The notes under the pieces: model-generated | What the model saw: the letters and a program-made list of their open reading frames with translations, nothing else | The model's database searches: none | What the model was told of the DNA's origin: nothing | NCBI GenBank assembly: GCA_031259605.1 | Contig: JAIRLE010000007.1 | Coordinates: forward strand, 1-19,699 | Direction: 5' to 3' | Length of the DNA stretch: 19,699 bases | DNA from: Zoogloeaceae bacterium | GTDB taxonomy: Bacteria > Pseudomonadota > Gammaproteobacteria > Burkholderiales > Rhodocyclaceae | Program-made: the position numbers and the translations under genes | Shown here: piece by piece, positions 1 to 7,217 of the stretch | Numbering within the stretch: the first letter of the stretch is position 1 | Layout: each line of letters opens with the position of its first letter

Positions 1-312
1 TCTGCCGGACAAGCGCATGACGCGCCGCAAGGGCGCAAGCCGCTGGAACGGCTTGCGCCAACTGGATGGATCGTGCCCGCGAAGGAGACGAAACCCGGCA
101 ACGGGCGCTTGACTTGGGGTGCCTTCCTGTCGTGCCGCCCAAGCGCAACCGGCTTGCCCCCTGGCGGTACGAGCGCGTGATGTGCCGCCGCCGCAACGAA
201 GTCGAGCGGCTGTTCCGTCGGCTCAAGGGCTTGCGTCACCCGCTTCGAGAAACTCGACGTAATGTTTCTTGGTTTTATCCATTTCGCACGTATCGTCGAG
301 TGCCTCCGATAG
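1..312 (+). pseudogene. IS5-family transposase, 3' remnant with frameshifts
   Basis: This is the C-terminal part of a DDE transposase of the IS5 family; the window begins inside it. The first frame (from base 1) reads SAGQAHDAPQGRKPLERL, typical of the stretch just before the second catalytic Asp. The match then moves to another frame near base 60, which gives MDRAREGDETRQRALDLG and NEVERLFRRLKG, the latter carrying the conserved catalytic Glu region (NEVERLFRRLK). Near base 235 it shifts again to RFEKLDVMFLGFIHFARIVECLR and stops at TAG 310-312. The second shift fits loss of about 8 bases where relatives read RRIFTRF. With two frameshifts no intact transposase can be made, so this is a decaying copy. 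The family call rests on these motifs; the exact IS name cannot be given. Confidence 0.85.
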
Positions 313-319
313 TGTGAAC

Positions 320-342
320 ACGCCATAATTGTGAAATGGCGT
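320..342. repeat. Inverted repeat just past the transposase remnant
   Basis: ACGCCAT (320-326) and ATGGCGT (336-342) form a perfect 7-bp inverted repeat around a 9-base spacer, starting 8 bases after the transposase stop. It may be the right end of the insertion sequence or a hairpin beside it. No target-site duplication can be judged because the left end lies outside the window. Confidence 0.4.
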
Positions 343-384
343 ACAACTCTAGCCCCCGCAACCCACGGCTTCGAATAGCGAATC

Positions 385-418
385 AACCCGGCCATCGCCT
401 CAAGGCGGTCGGGTTTTT
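385..418 (+). terminator. Rho-independent terminator-like hairpin
   Basis: AACCCG near 385-390 pairs with CGGGTT near 410-415, with an inner GCCT/AGGC stem (imperfect, with a bulge), followed by a T run at 414-418. The T tail lies on the plus strand, so it would stop rightward transcription, either from the insertion remnant or from a gene lost to the left. The coaX stop codon (400-402 on the minus strand) lies in the loop, so the hairpin may also mark the end of the leftward operon. Confidence 0.55.
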
Positions 419-1212
419 GTTGTGCCGGTTTCCTGCTGACCAAGCTTGCGTCTGCCCCGCGATTCGCGTGGCGCGGACACTTTCATCCGGCGCAGGCCTT
501 CCAGCGTCAGATCCGGGATATGGCGCACGGGCAGCGCGGCAAGGAACGGCAGCAGCGTTAGCGCCGCGCCGCCGGAAAGGAGGCAGCAGGCGGCATCCGG
601 CAGACGCAGGAAGGCACGTTCGATGGCACCGATTTGGGCTTCCAGGCAACCGCTGGCGATGGCGTCCGCCGTGTTGCGGGGAAAAGGAAGATGCGCGCCG
701 GAAGTCGTGTCCGGCGACAGCGCCGTGCCTTGTGCGAGCGCCGCCCGCATCATCTGCAAACCCGGCAGAATCAGTCCGCCCATGAAATTGCCTGCCGCAT
801 CCAGGCTATCCATGGTTGTGGCGGTTCCCGCCATGACGACCAGACAGGGACGCGCCTCCAGCGCGCGCGCGCCAATCAGGGCGCACCAACGATCCGCGCC
901 CAGCGTTTCCGGCGCGCTGTAGCCATTGACCACGCCCGCCGCCGCCGCGCCGCTGCGAATGACGCTGACGGCAAGGCGCGGGTAGGCCGTTTGCAGCAGA
1001 TGCTGAAGCAGCATCTCTCGTTCGCGGTCGACCACGCTGGCTAACCGCGCCGAACGCGGCGGCGTCGATGTTGCGCCGATGGCGGCAAGCGCTTGGGGCA
1101 GGCGGGCGATATCCGCCCAGGGCAAAGCGCCCCGGCCTTGCCAGTCGTCCGCGCGCTCCCGGCTCAAGCCCCATTTCAGGCGGCTGTTGCCCGCGTCCAG
1201 ACAGAGCAGCAT
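400..1212 (-). CDS. coaX: Type III pantothenate kinase
   Basis: CoaX phosphorylates pantothenate with ATP, the first step of coenzyme A synthesis, in the cytoplasm. The 270-residue protein has the N-terminal phosphate-binding motif LDAGNSRLKW (residues 5-14), the GADRW motif (105-109), the AGTATTMDSLD segment with its conserved Asp (128-138), and GGLILPG (145-151). These fit the acetate/sugar kinase fold of type III enzymes. The ATG (1212-1210) shares a base with the birA stop (TGATG), indicating translational coupling as the last gene of the ntr operon. The family fold ends near residue 240 (LTLEGL). The last 30 residues are basic, low in conserved features and run into a terminator hairpin, so the original stop may have been lost. 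The first Asp often seen in the DxGTAxTxD motif is Met here. Confidence 0.93.
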   Translation of the reverse strand: MLLCLDAGNSRLKWGLSRERADDWQGRGALPWADIARLPQALAAIGATSTPPRSARLASVVDREREMLLQHLLQTAYPRLAVSVIRSGAAAAGVVNGYSAPETLGADRWCALIGARALEARPCLVVMAGTATTMDSLDAAGNFMGGLILPGLQMMRAALAQGTALSPDTTSGAHLPFPRNTADAIASGCLEAQIGAIERAFLRLPDAACCLLSGGAALTLLPFLAALPVRHIPDLTLEGLRRMKVSAPRESRGRRKLGQQETGTTKTRPP

Positions 1213-1952
1213 CAGGCGTCTCCGGCGCGCAGGCTCAAATCGCCCGCCCAGAAAGTCTGTTCGCCGTCCGCGGCGGCAAGACGTAATGCGCCGCTGTCAT
1301 CCACGCCGCAGCATCGTCCTTCCGCCAGTACGCGTCCATCTTCCATCAGACGCACGGGCTTTCCCTGCCAGACATGGCGCGCCTGCCAGTCGGCGCGCAG
1401 TGGCGCAAAACCGTGCGCGGCAAAATCCGCCCACATGGAATCCAGTTCGCCAACTATCGCCGCCAGCAGCGCGGGTTTTTCCAAAAGCATGTCCAGGCAG
1501 TCCGCCAGTCCCGCCGTTGCCTGTTCCGGCAGGTCAGGAGCCTTGAGATTGAGACCAATGCCGATGATGGTCATATCGCCTGCGCATTCCATCAACACGC
1601 CCGCGAGCTTGGCGTCCATCCCGTTTTTCCGGCAAAGCAGGTCATTGGGCCATTTGAGGCGCAAAGCGCGCGCCCCCAGGTTTTCCAATGCCCGCAAAAG
1701 CGCCAGCCCTGCGGCAAGGCTCAACCCGGCCAACGTCCCCGTGCTCTTCCCTTTGTACAGCACGGAAAAGGTGAGGCTTTTCTCCGGTGAAGACAGCCAG
1801 AGGCGTCCGCAGCGTCCACGTCCCGCCGTTTGCCGCTCCGCGACCAGCACCTTGCCGGAAGGCGCGCCCGCCTCCGCCTGCTCGCGCAACAAGGTATTGG
1901 TGGAGGCGCACTCGGCGCGCCATTCCACGCGCTCCGGATTCAGTGGCATCAT
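1212..1952 (-). CDS. birA: Biotin--[acetyl-CoA-carboxylase] ligase, catalytic type without HTH
   Basis: This enzyme activates biotin to biotinyl-AMP and attaches it to the biotin carrier protein of acetyl-CoA carboxylase. The product is 246 residues and starts directly in the catalytic domain. The adenylate-binding motif GRGRCGRLW (44-52), LKWPNDLL and KLAGVLME are present, followed by the small C-terminal beta domain. Bifunctional BirA of E. coli is about 320 residues because of an N-terminal winged helix; that domain is missing, so this protein probably does not act as a biotin-operon repressor. The start is one of two adjacent ATGs at 1952/1949; ATGATG contains the ntrC TGA stop. Longer open-frame versions upstream overlap ntrC and are not credible. 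It is followed by coaX with a one-base overlap. Confidence 0.93.
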   Translation of the reverse strand: MMPLNPERVEWRAECASTNTLLREQAEAGAPSGKVLVAERQTAGRGRCGRLWLSSPEKSLTFSVLYKGKSTGTLAGLSLAAGLALLRALENLGARALRLKWPNDLLCRKNGMDAKLAGVLMECAGDMTIIGIGLNLKAPDLPEQATAGLADCLDMLLEKPALLAAIVGELDSMWADFAAHGFAPLRADWQARHVWQGKPVRLMEDGRVLAEGRCCGVDDSGALRLAAADGEQTFWAGDLSLRAGDA

Positions 1953-3340
1953 GCGTCCAGCGCGAGTTCCTGAATCTTGCGCGTGATGGTGTTGCGGCCG
2001 ATGCCCAGCGATTGGGCGGCCTCGATGCGGCGACCGCCGGTATGCTTCAGGGCGCGGAGGATCAGGATGCGCTCGAAGCTGCGCAGCAGCTTTCCATGCA
2101 GTTCCGGAGTGACGGCGGCAAGCAGATGATCGACTTCTTTTGCCAGCGCGCTTTCCCAGTCGGCGGCGGCTATCCGTTCTGCCGGGACTTCCCGCAGCTC
2201 CGGCGGCAGGTCGTTGATTTCCACCTGCTGGCCAGGCGCCATGACCGTGAGCCAGTGACAGAGATTTTCCAGTTGCCGCACATTGCCGCCGAATTCCAGT
2301 CCAGTCAGGTATTTCAGGGCGGCATCCGAAAGCCGCTTGGCCTCGCCTCCCAATTCCTGCGCGCTCTTTTGCAGGAAATGCCGGGCAAGCAAGGGAATGT
2401 CTTCGCATCGCTCGCGCAGGGCGGGCAGACGAATACGGATGACATTGAGACGGTGAAACAGGTCTTCACGGAACAGCCCTTCCTTGACGCGCGTTTCCAG
2501 ATTCTGATGCGTCGCGGCAATGATGCGCACATTGGCTTTTATCGGCGCATGACCGCCAACACGGTAAAAATGACCATCGGAAAGCACACGCAACAGACGT
2601 GTCTGCAATTCGGAAGGCATATCACCGATTTCATCGAGAAACAGCGTACCGCCGTCCGCCTGTTCAAAGCGTCCGCGCCGCTGGTTCTGCGCGCCGGTAA
2701 ACGCGCCGCGCTCGTGACCGAAAAGTTCCGATTCGAGCAGATCCCTGGGAATGGCGGCGGTATTGATAGCAACGAAAGGCGCATTCTGGCGTGGACTGTG
2801 GCGGTGCAGGGCGCGGGCGACCAGTTCCTTGCCGGAACCGGACTCGCCGGTGATCAGCACAGTAGCATGCGATTGGGAAAGACGCCCGATGGCGCGGAAA
2901 ACTTCCTGCATGGCGGACGCCTGCCCCAGGATTTCCGGCGTCAGGTCTACGCTCGCGGTAACGCCGGATTGGCGTATGCTCTCATCGATGGCTCGCCGTA
3001 TCAGTTCGAGCGCCTGATCCACGTCGAAGGGTTTGGGCAGATATTCAAATGCTCCGCCCTGGAAGGCGGCGACGGCGGATTCGAGGTCGGAATAGGCCGT
3101 CATGATGATTACCGGCGTCTGCGGATGGCGCGCCTTGATGTGCTTCAACAATTCCAGGCCGGAAGCGCCGGGCATGCGAATGTCGGAAACCACCACCTGC
3201 GGTTGATCTCCGGCTTCCAACGCCGAAAATGCCTCGTCGGCGCAGGCGAAACTGGTGAAGGGAATGTTTTCGCGCGCCAGGGTTTTTTCCAACACCCAGC
3301 GAATGGAGCGATCATCGTCGATAATCCAGATAGGGTTCAT
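1949..3340 (-). CDS. ntrC: Nitrogen regulation response regulator NtrC
   Basis: NtrC is the sigma54-dependent activator of nitrogen-assimilation genes and is phosphorylated by NtrB under nitrogen limitation. Its 463 residues show the full architecture. The receiver domain has the acidic triad D8-D10, phospho-acceptor D53 (SDIRMPG) and K103. The AAA+ domain has Walker A GESGSGKE (165-172), the sigma54-contact loop GAFTGA (212-217) and Walker B GGTLFLDE (230-237). A Fis-type helix-turn-helix ends the protein (about 437-460, AAQSLGIGRNTITRKIQEL). The ATG overlaps the ntrB stop (ATGA) and the stop overlaps the birA start. One oddity is that the usual Trp/Phe-Pro-Gly-Asn-Val-Arg motif reads FGGNVR here, with Gly351 in place of Pro. 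Confidence 0.97.
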   Translation of the reverse strand: MNPIWIIDDDRSIRWVLEKTLARENIPFTSFACADEAFSALEAGDQPQVVVSDIRMPGASGLELLKHIKARHPQTPVIIMTAYSDLESAVAAFQGGAFEYLPKPFDVDQALELIRRAIDESIRQSGVTASVDLTPEILGQASAMQEVFRAIGRLSQSHATVLITGESGSGKELVARALHRHSPRQNAPFVAINTAAIPRDLLESELFGHERGAFTGAQNQRRGRFEQADGGTLFLDEIGDMPSELQTRLLRVLSDGHFYRVGGHAPIKANVRIIAATHQNLETRVKEGLFREDLFHRLNVIRIRLPALRERCEDIPLLARHFLQKSAQELGGEAKRLSDAALKYLTGLEFGGNVRQLENLCHWLTVMAPGQQVEINDLPPELREVPAERIAAADWESALAKEVDHLLAAVTPELHGKLLRSFERILILRALKHTGGRRIEAAQSLGIGRNTITRKIQELALDA

Positions 3341-4452
3341 TGCGGACTTTCCGTGGGCGCGGGTTCAAAGGCGTTCAAGGGCAGACGAATCAGGAATATG
3401 GTGCGTCCGGGGCGGCTTTCGCATTCGATTGTACCCTGATGTTGCTGCACGAAACTTTGCGCCAGCGTCAACCCCAGTCCCGTGCCGCCCGGGCGGCCGG
3501 AAACCAGCGGATAGAACATGCGCTCGCGGAAATCGTCGGCAATACCGGGACCATTGTCAATGATAGCGACATCAATTACCAGACGGAAACGCCGCTTGGC
3601 AAGCGTGACCTGCCTTGCCGAACGGCTGCGAAAGACGATTTCCCCCTTGCCGTCCATCGCCTGCGCGGCATTGCGGGCGATATTGAGAAAGACCTGGATC
3701 AGTTGCTCGCGATCGGCGGTCAGTTCCGGAAGACTCGTATCATAGTCGCGCAGAATGGAGAGGGTAGCCGGAAATTCCAGTTTGAGCAGGCTGCCCACCC
3801 GCTCCAGCACCTCGTGCACACTCATCCGCTGCGCTTGCAGGACGGCGCGGTGCGGCGAAAGCAGTCGTTGCATCAGGTCCTGCAGACGATCCGCTTCCTG
3901 GATGATGACTTGGGTATATTCCTGCAAGGCCGGGTTGTTGAGTTCGCGTTCCAATAATTGCGCCGCGCCGCGTATGCCGCCCAACGGGTTCTTGATTTCG
4001 TGCGCCAGATTGCGGATCAGCTCCCGGCTGGCCTGTTGTTGTTCGATCAGGCGTTCTTCCCGGTTGGCCTTCAATTGCTGGTCGATGGGCTGTAATTCCA
4101 TCAGCATGCGAACTTCCGGCGCGTCGGGCGACTGCATGGGCGTCACCGTGCAATTCAAATGCAGCGTCTCGCCCCGATCCGCCGCCTTGCCGCGCCGGAT
4201 TTCCACGTTTTGCCCGGTATAGCTCCAGTTATTGGACAGCGCGCTGTCCAGCGCCTGCTGAAGCGTTGCCGTGTAGCGCATCACCTCATTCAGCGGACGA
4301 TGCAACAGGGCGCGTCCCGCCGCTTCCAGCAGATTCTCGGCGGCGCTGTTGGCATAACAGACCTGCTGTCCGGCATCGAGCAAAAGGATGGCGGAGGCCA
4401 GATAATCCAGACCGCCCAGAGGAGGAGGAAAGGTTTTTTGTGGAGTCGCCAT
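3337..4452 (-). CDS. ntrB: Nitrogen regulation sensor histidine kinase NtrB (GlnL)
   Basis: NtrB is a soluble histidine kinase/phosphatase that phosphorylates NtrC and is switched by the PII protein, whose uridylylation state is set by GlnD. The 371 residues contain an N-terminal PAS-like sensor (about 15-125), the H box NLAHEIKNPLGG with phospho-His151, the N box QVFLNIARNAAQAM, and the ATP-binding G1 (DNGPGI) and G2 (GGTGLGL) boxes. No membrane segment is visible, as expected. The ATG at 4452 lies 20 bases after the DUF4124 gene and the stop overlaps ntrC by 4 bp, so the two proteins are probably made in step. Confidence 0.97.
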   Translation of the reverse strand: MATPQKTFPPPLGGLDYLASAILLLDAGQQVCYANSAAENLLEAAGRALLHRPLNEVMRYTATLQQALDSALSNNWSYTGQNVEIRRGKAADRGETLHLNCTVTPMQSPDAPEVRMLMELQPIDQQLKANREERLIEQQQASRELIRNLAHEIKNPLGGIRGAAQLLERELNNPALQEYTQVIIQEADRLQDLMQRLLSPHRAVLQAQRMSVHEVLERVGSLLKLEFPATLSILRDYDTSLPELTADREQLIQVFLNIARNAAQAMDGKGEIVFRSRSARQVTLAKRRFRLVIDVAIIDNGPGIADDFRERMFYPLVSGRPGGTGLGLTLAQSFVQQHQGTIECESRPGRTIFLIRLPLNAFEPAPTESPQ

Positions 4453-4472
4453 GCCGCAAGGAAATGCCCGAA

Positions 4473-4958
4473 TCAGCGCAAGTCGCCGAGTTCCCGCTTC
4501 AGATCCTCGATGTTGCGCTCATGCCGGGCGATGGTTTCCCGGAAAGGGCGCAGACGCGTCTCGCGCCTTTCGGCGTCTTCCATCCCCGGCGGGACTTTTT
4601 CTTGCGTCGCCAGTTGGTTTCTTGCGCTCTCCAGTCTTTGCTGCTCATCGGCAAGCTCCTGATTCAGAATGGCGCGCCGGGCATCGTTGCGTATGCTTTG
4701 TTCGTCCGCGCTCACCGAGGGATAGTCTGGCGGCGTCGACGTGGAAGCCGCGCCAGGACGGCGTTTGCTGCTGTCAATCGGCGGCGGCACTGTGGTATCG
4801 GCTTCGATCTGCATCCGTTTGCAACTGGTCTTGTCGATCAGGACGTTGGTAATGGTCACGCGCCCCTCCGCGTCCGTACAGCGATAAACCTGCCCCCAGG
4901 CAGGCGTCGCCAGCAGAAGACCCGCACACAGCGTCACAACAGGGAAACGCATCATCAT
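4473..4958 (-). CDS. DUF4124 domain-containing exported protein
   Basis: This is a small exported protein of unknown function (161 residues). A signal peptide is clear: MMMRF, then a hydrophobic stretch to about residue 20 and a probable cut at AWG/QV. The mature start, QVYRCTDAEGRVTITN, is the hallmark of the DUF4124 family (xYxCxDxxGxxxxT), with a second Cys at residue 46. The rest is a Pro/Ser-rich linker and a charged, probably coiled-coil helix (about 90-161). DUF4124 genes often lie between glnA and ntrB in betaproteobacteria, so its place at the head of this operon fits, although glnA is absent here. The first ATG of an ATG triplet was chosen; a GTG sits one codon earlier. CCGGAG 6-11 bases upstream is a plausible ribosome site. 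Confidence 0.9.
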   Translation of the reverse strand: MMMRFPVVTLCAGLLLATPAWGQVYRCTDAEGRVTITNVLIDKTSCKRMQIEADTTVPPPIDSSKRRPGAASTSTPPDYPSVSADEQSIRNDARRAILNQELADEQQRLESARNQLATQEKVPPGMEDAERRETRLRPFRETIARHERNIEDLKRELGDLR

Positions 4959-5126
4959 CACAAACTCCGGACAGAAGGGGAGAAGTATAAATCAGGAACA
5001 TCGTTCAGCAGCAGGGATCCGCAGGGCGGATCAGCAGAGCATGAAAATCGCTTCATATTCATCGCGTGATTCATTCCGAAAGATAGAAAGTTTGCGGCTG
5101 CGCCGTATGGGAAGACGCCCTCTCCT

Positions 5127-5163
5127 GCCCCTTTGAGGGGCACTCTCCCGCCAAGCGGGAGAG
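5127..5163. repeat. Two adjacent perfect hairpins
   Basis: GCCCC/GGGGC (5127-5141, 5-base loop) is followed at once by CTCTCCCGC/GCGGGAGAG (5143-5163, 9-bp stem, CAA loop). Neither is followed by a T run on either strand. They abut dispersed repeat copy A and look like part of the same intergenic repeat module, not a classical terminator. Confidence 0.7.
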
Positions 5164-5222
5164 CGGACGGCAGGCGATAGCGCGAACTGAAAATACGATA
5201 ATGGCATTCATGCGATTGCCCT
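5161..5222 (-). repeat. Dispersed repeat family 1, copy A
   Basis: On the minus strand this reads AGGGCAATCGCATGAATG, a variable centre, then TCGTATTTTCAGTTCGCG. The 42-bp core (5181-5222) matches copy B at 39 of 42 positions by hand alignment. A 3' tail (5161-5180) carrying CGCCTGCCGTCCGCTC is also shared with B, with a 4-base length difference between core and tail. The sequence is intergenic in all three copies. Confidence 0.85.
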
Positions 5223-5300
5223 GACCGCGCGCAACGCGCAAGTTGTCCTCCATGCGCCAAGAGCGTAAGCTCCGCACCTTCCTCCATCCGCCTTTTCGTC

Positions 5301-5720
5301 ATGAGCACGCAGCCCTGCAAAATTCTGGAAACCTTCCCCAACCCCACGCCGGAGCGGGATTTTCATGTGCATATGCAGATTCCCGAATTTACCTGTCTGT
5401 GTCCCAAGACAGGCCAGCCGGACTTTGCGACCCTGTTCCTCGATTACATTCCCGACCGGCTTTGCGTCGAGCTGAAAAGCCTGAAGCTCTATGTCTGGTC
5501 TTACCGTGACGAGGGCGTGTTTCACGAGGCCGTGACCAACCGCATCCTGGAAGATCTGGCCGCCGCCGTCGCGCCCCGCTTCATGCGGTTGACCGCGAAG
5601 TTCCATGTGCGCGGCGGGATATTTACCCGCATCGTTGCCGAACATCGACAACCTGGCTGGCATCCCGCGCCATATGTGGAGTTGAGCGGCTTTTCCGAAG
5701 AGCGCGGCATCCGCGATTGA
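5301..5720 (+). CDS. queF: NADPH-dependent 7-cyano-7-deazaguanine reductase QueF
   Basis: QueF reduces preQ0 to preQ1 with NADPH in the synthesis of the tRNA base queuosine. The protein is 139 residues, the size of the short unimodular QueF class. The catalytic Cys34 and Asp41 lie in LCPKTGQPDFA, seven residues apart as in B. subtilis QueF, and the family signature ELKSLKLY (about 57-64) and FHE segment follow. The ATG at 5301 is the natural start by alignment to the family, though the ribosome site is weak. No preQ1 riboswitch was recognised upstream. The next gene begins 6 bases after the stop, so the two are probably co-transcribed. Confidence 0.95.
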   Translation: MSTQPCKILETFPNPTPERDFHVHMQIPEFTCLCPKTGQPDFATLFLDYIPDRLCVELKSLKLYVWSYRDEGVFHEAVTNRILEDLAAAVAPRFMRLTAKFHVRGGIFTRIVAEHRQPGWHPAPYVELSGFSEERGIRD

Positions 5721-5726
5721 CCTGCC

Positions 5727-6230
5727 ATGGAAAATCCGCTTGCCGGCGCGCCTTCCCCGGACATCGACCTCCATTTTCTGCGCCGCGCCCTGAATCTGGC
5801 GGCGGAAAACGTCGAGCGCGGCGATGGCGGACCGTTTGGCGCGGTCATCGCGCAAGATGGCCGGGTGATTGCCGAAGCCCGCAACCTGGTGCTGGCGGAA
5901 AACGACCCGACCGCGCACGCCGAAATCCAGGCGATTCGCGCCGCCTGCCGGAAGGTCGGGCACTTCCATCTGGAAAACTGCGTGCTCTACGCCTCTTCCG
6001 AACCTTGCCCGATGTGTCTTGCCGCCGCCTATTGGGCCAGGGTGACGCGCATCGTCTATGCCAATTCCCGGCTCCAGGCGGCAAGCGCCGGGTTTGACGA
6101 TGCCGATCTGTACCGCGAGCTTTGCCTGCCCGCCGCCGCCCGCCGCATCCTTGTCGCGCAACGGACGCTGGCGGAGGCGAACGCGCCCTTCGCGGCATGG
6201 CACAATAGCGCGAAGCGGCAGATGTACTGA
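5727..6230 (+). CDS. Nucleoside deaminase, guanine deaminase (GuaD)-like
   Basis: This is a zinc-dependent deaminase of the cytidine deaminase superfamily, most like the small bacterial guanine deaminases that convert guanine to xanthine. The 167 residues include GGPFGAVI (34-41), the zinc/proton-shuttle motif HAE (64-66) and PCPMC with Cys94 and Cys97. The C-terminal half (YWARVTRIVYA, AGFDDADLY, FAAWHN) is of the GuaD type and lacks the features of the tRNA adenosine deaminase TadA. Its position after queF suggests purine or deazapurine handling, but that link is an inference. The exact substrate is uncertain, because relatives also act on other purines and pyrimidines. Confidence 0.85.
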   Translation: MENPLAGAPSPDIDLHFLRRALNLAAENVERGDGGPFGAVIAQDGRVIAEARNLVLAENDPTAHAEIQAIRAACRKVGHFHLENCVLYASSEPCPMCLAAAYWARVTRIVYANSRLQAASAGFDDADLYRELCLPAAARRILVAQRTLAEANAPFAAWHNSAKRQMY

Positions 6231-6323
6231 AGCGGCGCAAAACAAGGAATCCACTTCGCGCAGGTTGCCAAGGCACACGCCGCCGCCGCATGTTTTGGGG
6301 AAAACACGGAAAGGCGCCTTTTC

Positions 6324-7217
6324 ATGGATGTACGCTGGATAGACAGTCATTGCCATCTGCAAGCGCCGGAATTTGCGGCGGATCGGGATGCAGTCTGGTC
6401 GGCGGCGCGCATGGCGGGGGTGACGGGCGCGATTCTGCCCGCCGTGAATCTGGCGGACTGCGCGGCGGTGAACGCCTGCTGCGCGCGCCATGCCGGGACT
6501 TTCCCGGCCTACGGAATTCATCCCCTGTTCGTGGATACAGCGCAGGAAGCGCATCTGGCGCGGCTGGCGGAGATGCTGGAACGTGCCCGCCCGCTGGCGT
6601 TGGGCGAAATCGGGCTGGATGGCTGGGTTGCGCGCGCGGATTCTGCCCGGCAGGAATTTTTTTTCACGGCGCAACTGGCGCTGGCGCGGGATTTCGATTT
6701 GCCGGTAATCCTGCATGTCCGCAAGGCAATCGACGCGGTGCTGAAACAACTGCGCCGTTTCCGGGTTAAGGGCGGTATTGCCCACGCCTTCAACGGCAGC
6801 CGCCAGCAGGCGGATGAATTCCTGCGGCTGGGGTTCCGGTTGGGTTTTGGCGGCAGCCTCACCTACCCCGGCAGCACCCGCATCCGCGCGCTGGCGCAAA
6901 CCCTGCCCGACGAAGCGCTGGTGCTGGAAACCGACGCCCCGGATATTCCGCCCCGCTGGCTTCTCCATCGGCGCAACCACCCGGCGGAACTGCCCGCCAT
7001 TGGCCGCGTCCTCGCCGAACTGCGCGCCGCGCCCGTCTCCCGCATCGCCGCCTTGACCTGTCAAAACACCCTGGAGGCCGTCGGAGGACGGAGGAGAACG
7101 GCGCGCGCTCCCGCTCCTTCGGAGCGCCATCCGCCAGGCGAGGGCGGAGCGTTCGCCCTTGCGGAGCAAAGCGACGGATGTATTGCCATCTCCTGTCTAC
7201 CGCCCCCTGTCCTCTGA
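6324..7217 (+). CDS. TatD-family metal-dependent hydrolase (DNase)
   Basis: This is an amidohydrolase-fold enzyme of the TatD/YcfH/YjjV group; members are metal-dependent nucleases. Metal ligands are visible: HxH (H9, H11 in DSHCHL), E95 (ALGEIGLD), H131 (LHVRKA), H154 (IAHAFNG) and D204 (LETDAPD). The ATG at 6324 is preceded by GGAAAGG about 11 bases upstream. The catalytic domain ends near residue 253 (CQNTLEAV), where relatives stop. Here the frame continues about 44 residues through a Arg/Pro/Gly-rich stretch encoded by hairpin-rich, intergenic-looking DNA. It ends 21 bases inside the convergent glnD. The original stop has probably been lost. Confidence 0.9.
   Translation: MDVRWIDSHCHLQAPEFAADRDAVWSAARMAGVTGAILPAVNLADCAAVNACCARHAGTFPAYGIHPLFVDTAQEAHLARLAEMLERARPLALGEIGLDGWVARADSARQEFFFTAQLALARDFDLPVILHVRKAIDAVLKQLRRFRVKGGIAHAFNGSRQQADEFLRLGFRLGFGGSLTYPGSTRIRALAQTLPDEALVLETDAPDIPPRWLLHRRNHPAELPAIGRVLAELRAAPVSRIAALTCQNTLEAVGGRRRTARAPAPSERHPPGEGGAFALAEQSDGCIAISCLPPPVL
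7112..7148. repeat. Tandem hairpins inside the tatD 3' extension
   Basis: CGCTCC/GGAGCG (7112-7126, TTC loop) and TCCGCC/GGCGGA (7130-7148, 7-base loop) lie side by side in the last part of the tatD frame, between the conserved end of TatD and the end of glnD. They look like intergenic hairpins, possibly a bidirectional transcription end, that have become part of the reading frame. Confidence 0.6.

Larger units (their letters stand above)
4962..5300. other. Divergent intergenic region with hairpins and repeat
   Basis: This gap separates the divergent ntr operon and queF. On the minus strand TATACT at 4989-4984 is a reasonable -10 for the DUF4124/ntrBC operon, but no good -35 was found and no sigma54 (GG-N10-GC) site was recognised. 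The rest holds two hairpins (5127-5163) and dispersed repeat copy A (5161-5222). A 60-codon reading frame on the minus strand (5253-5071) spans the repeat; there is no good reason to call it a gene. Confidence 0.6.

Noticed and set aside
345..384. Possible tRNA 3' fragment (cggcttcgaata resembles a T-loop)
   Set aside because: No matching acceptor, D or anticodon arms and no CCA end; too short to support.
1787..3439. 550-codon plus-strand open frame opposite ntrC
   Set aside because: It lies entirely antisense to a clear ntrC with all motifs. It is a product of GC-rich codon bias and has no domain of its own.
5071..5253. 60-codon minus-strand frame through repeat copy A
   Set aside because: It consists almost wholly of repeat and hairpin DNA and has no clear ribosome site. 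Treated as part of the repeat finding.
5208..7169. 653-codon minus-strand open frame opposite queF, the deaminase gene and tatD
   Set aside because: It is antisense to three recognised genes and shows no motif or plausible start.
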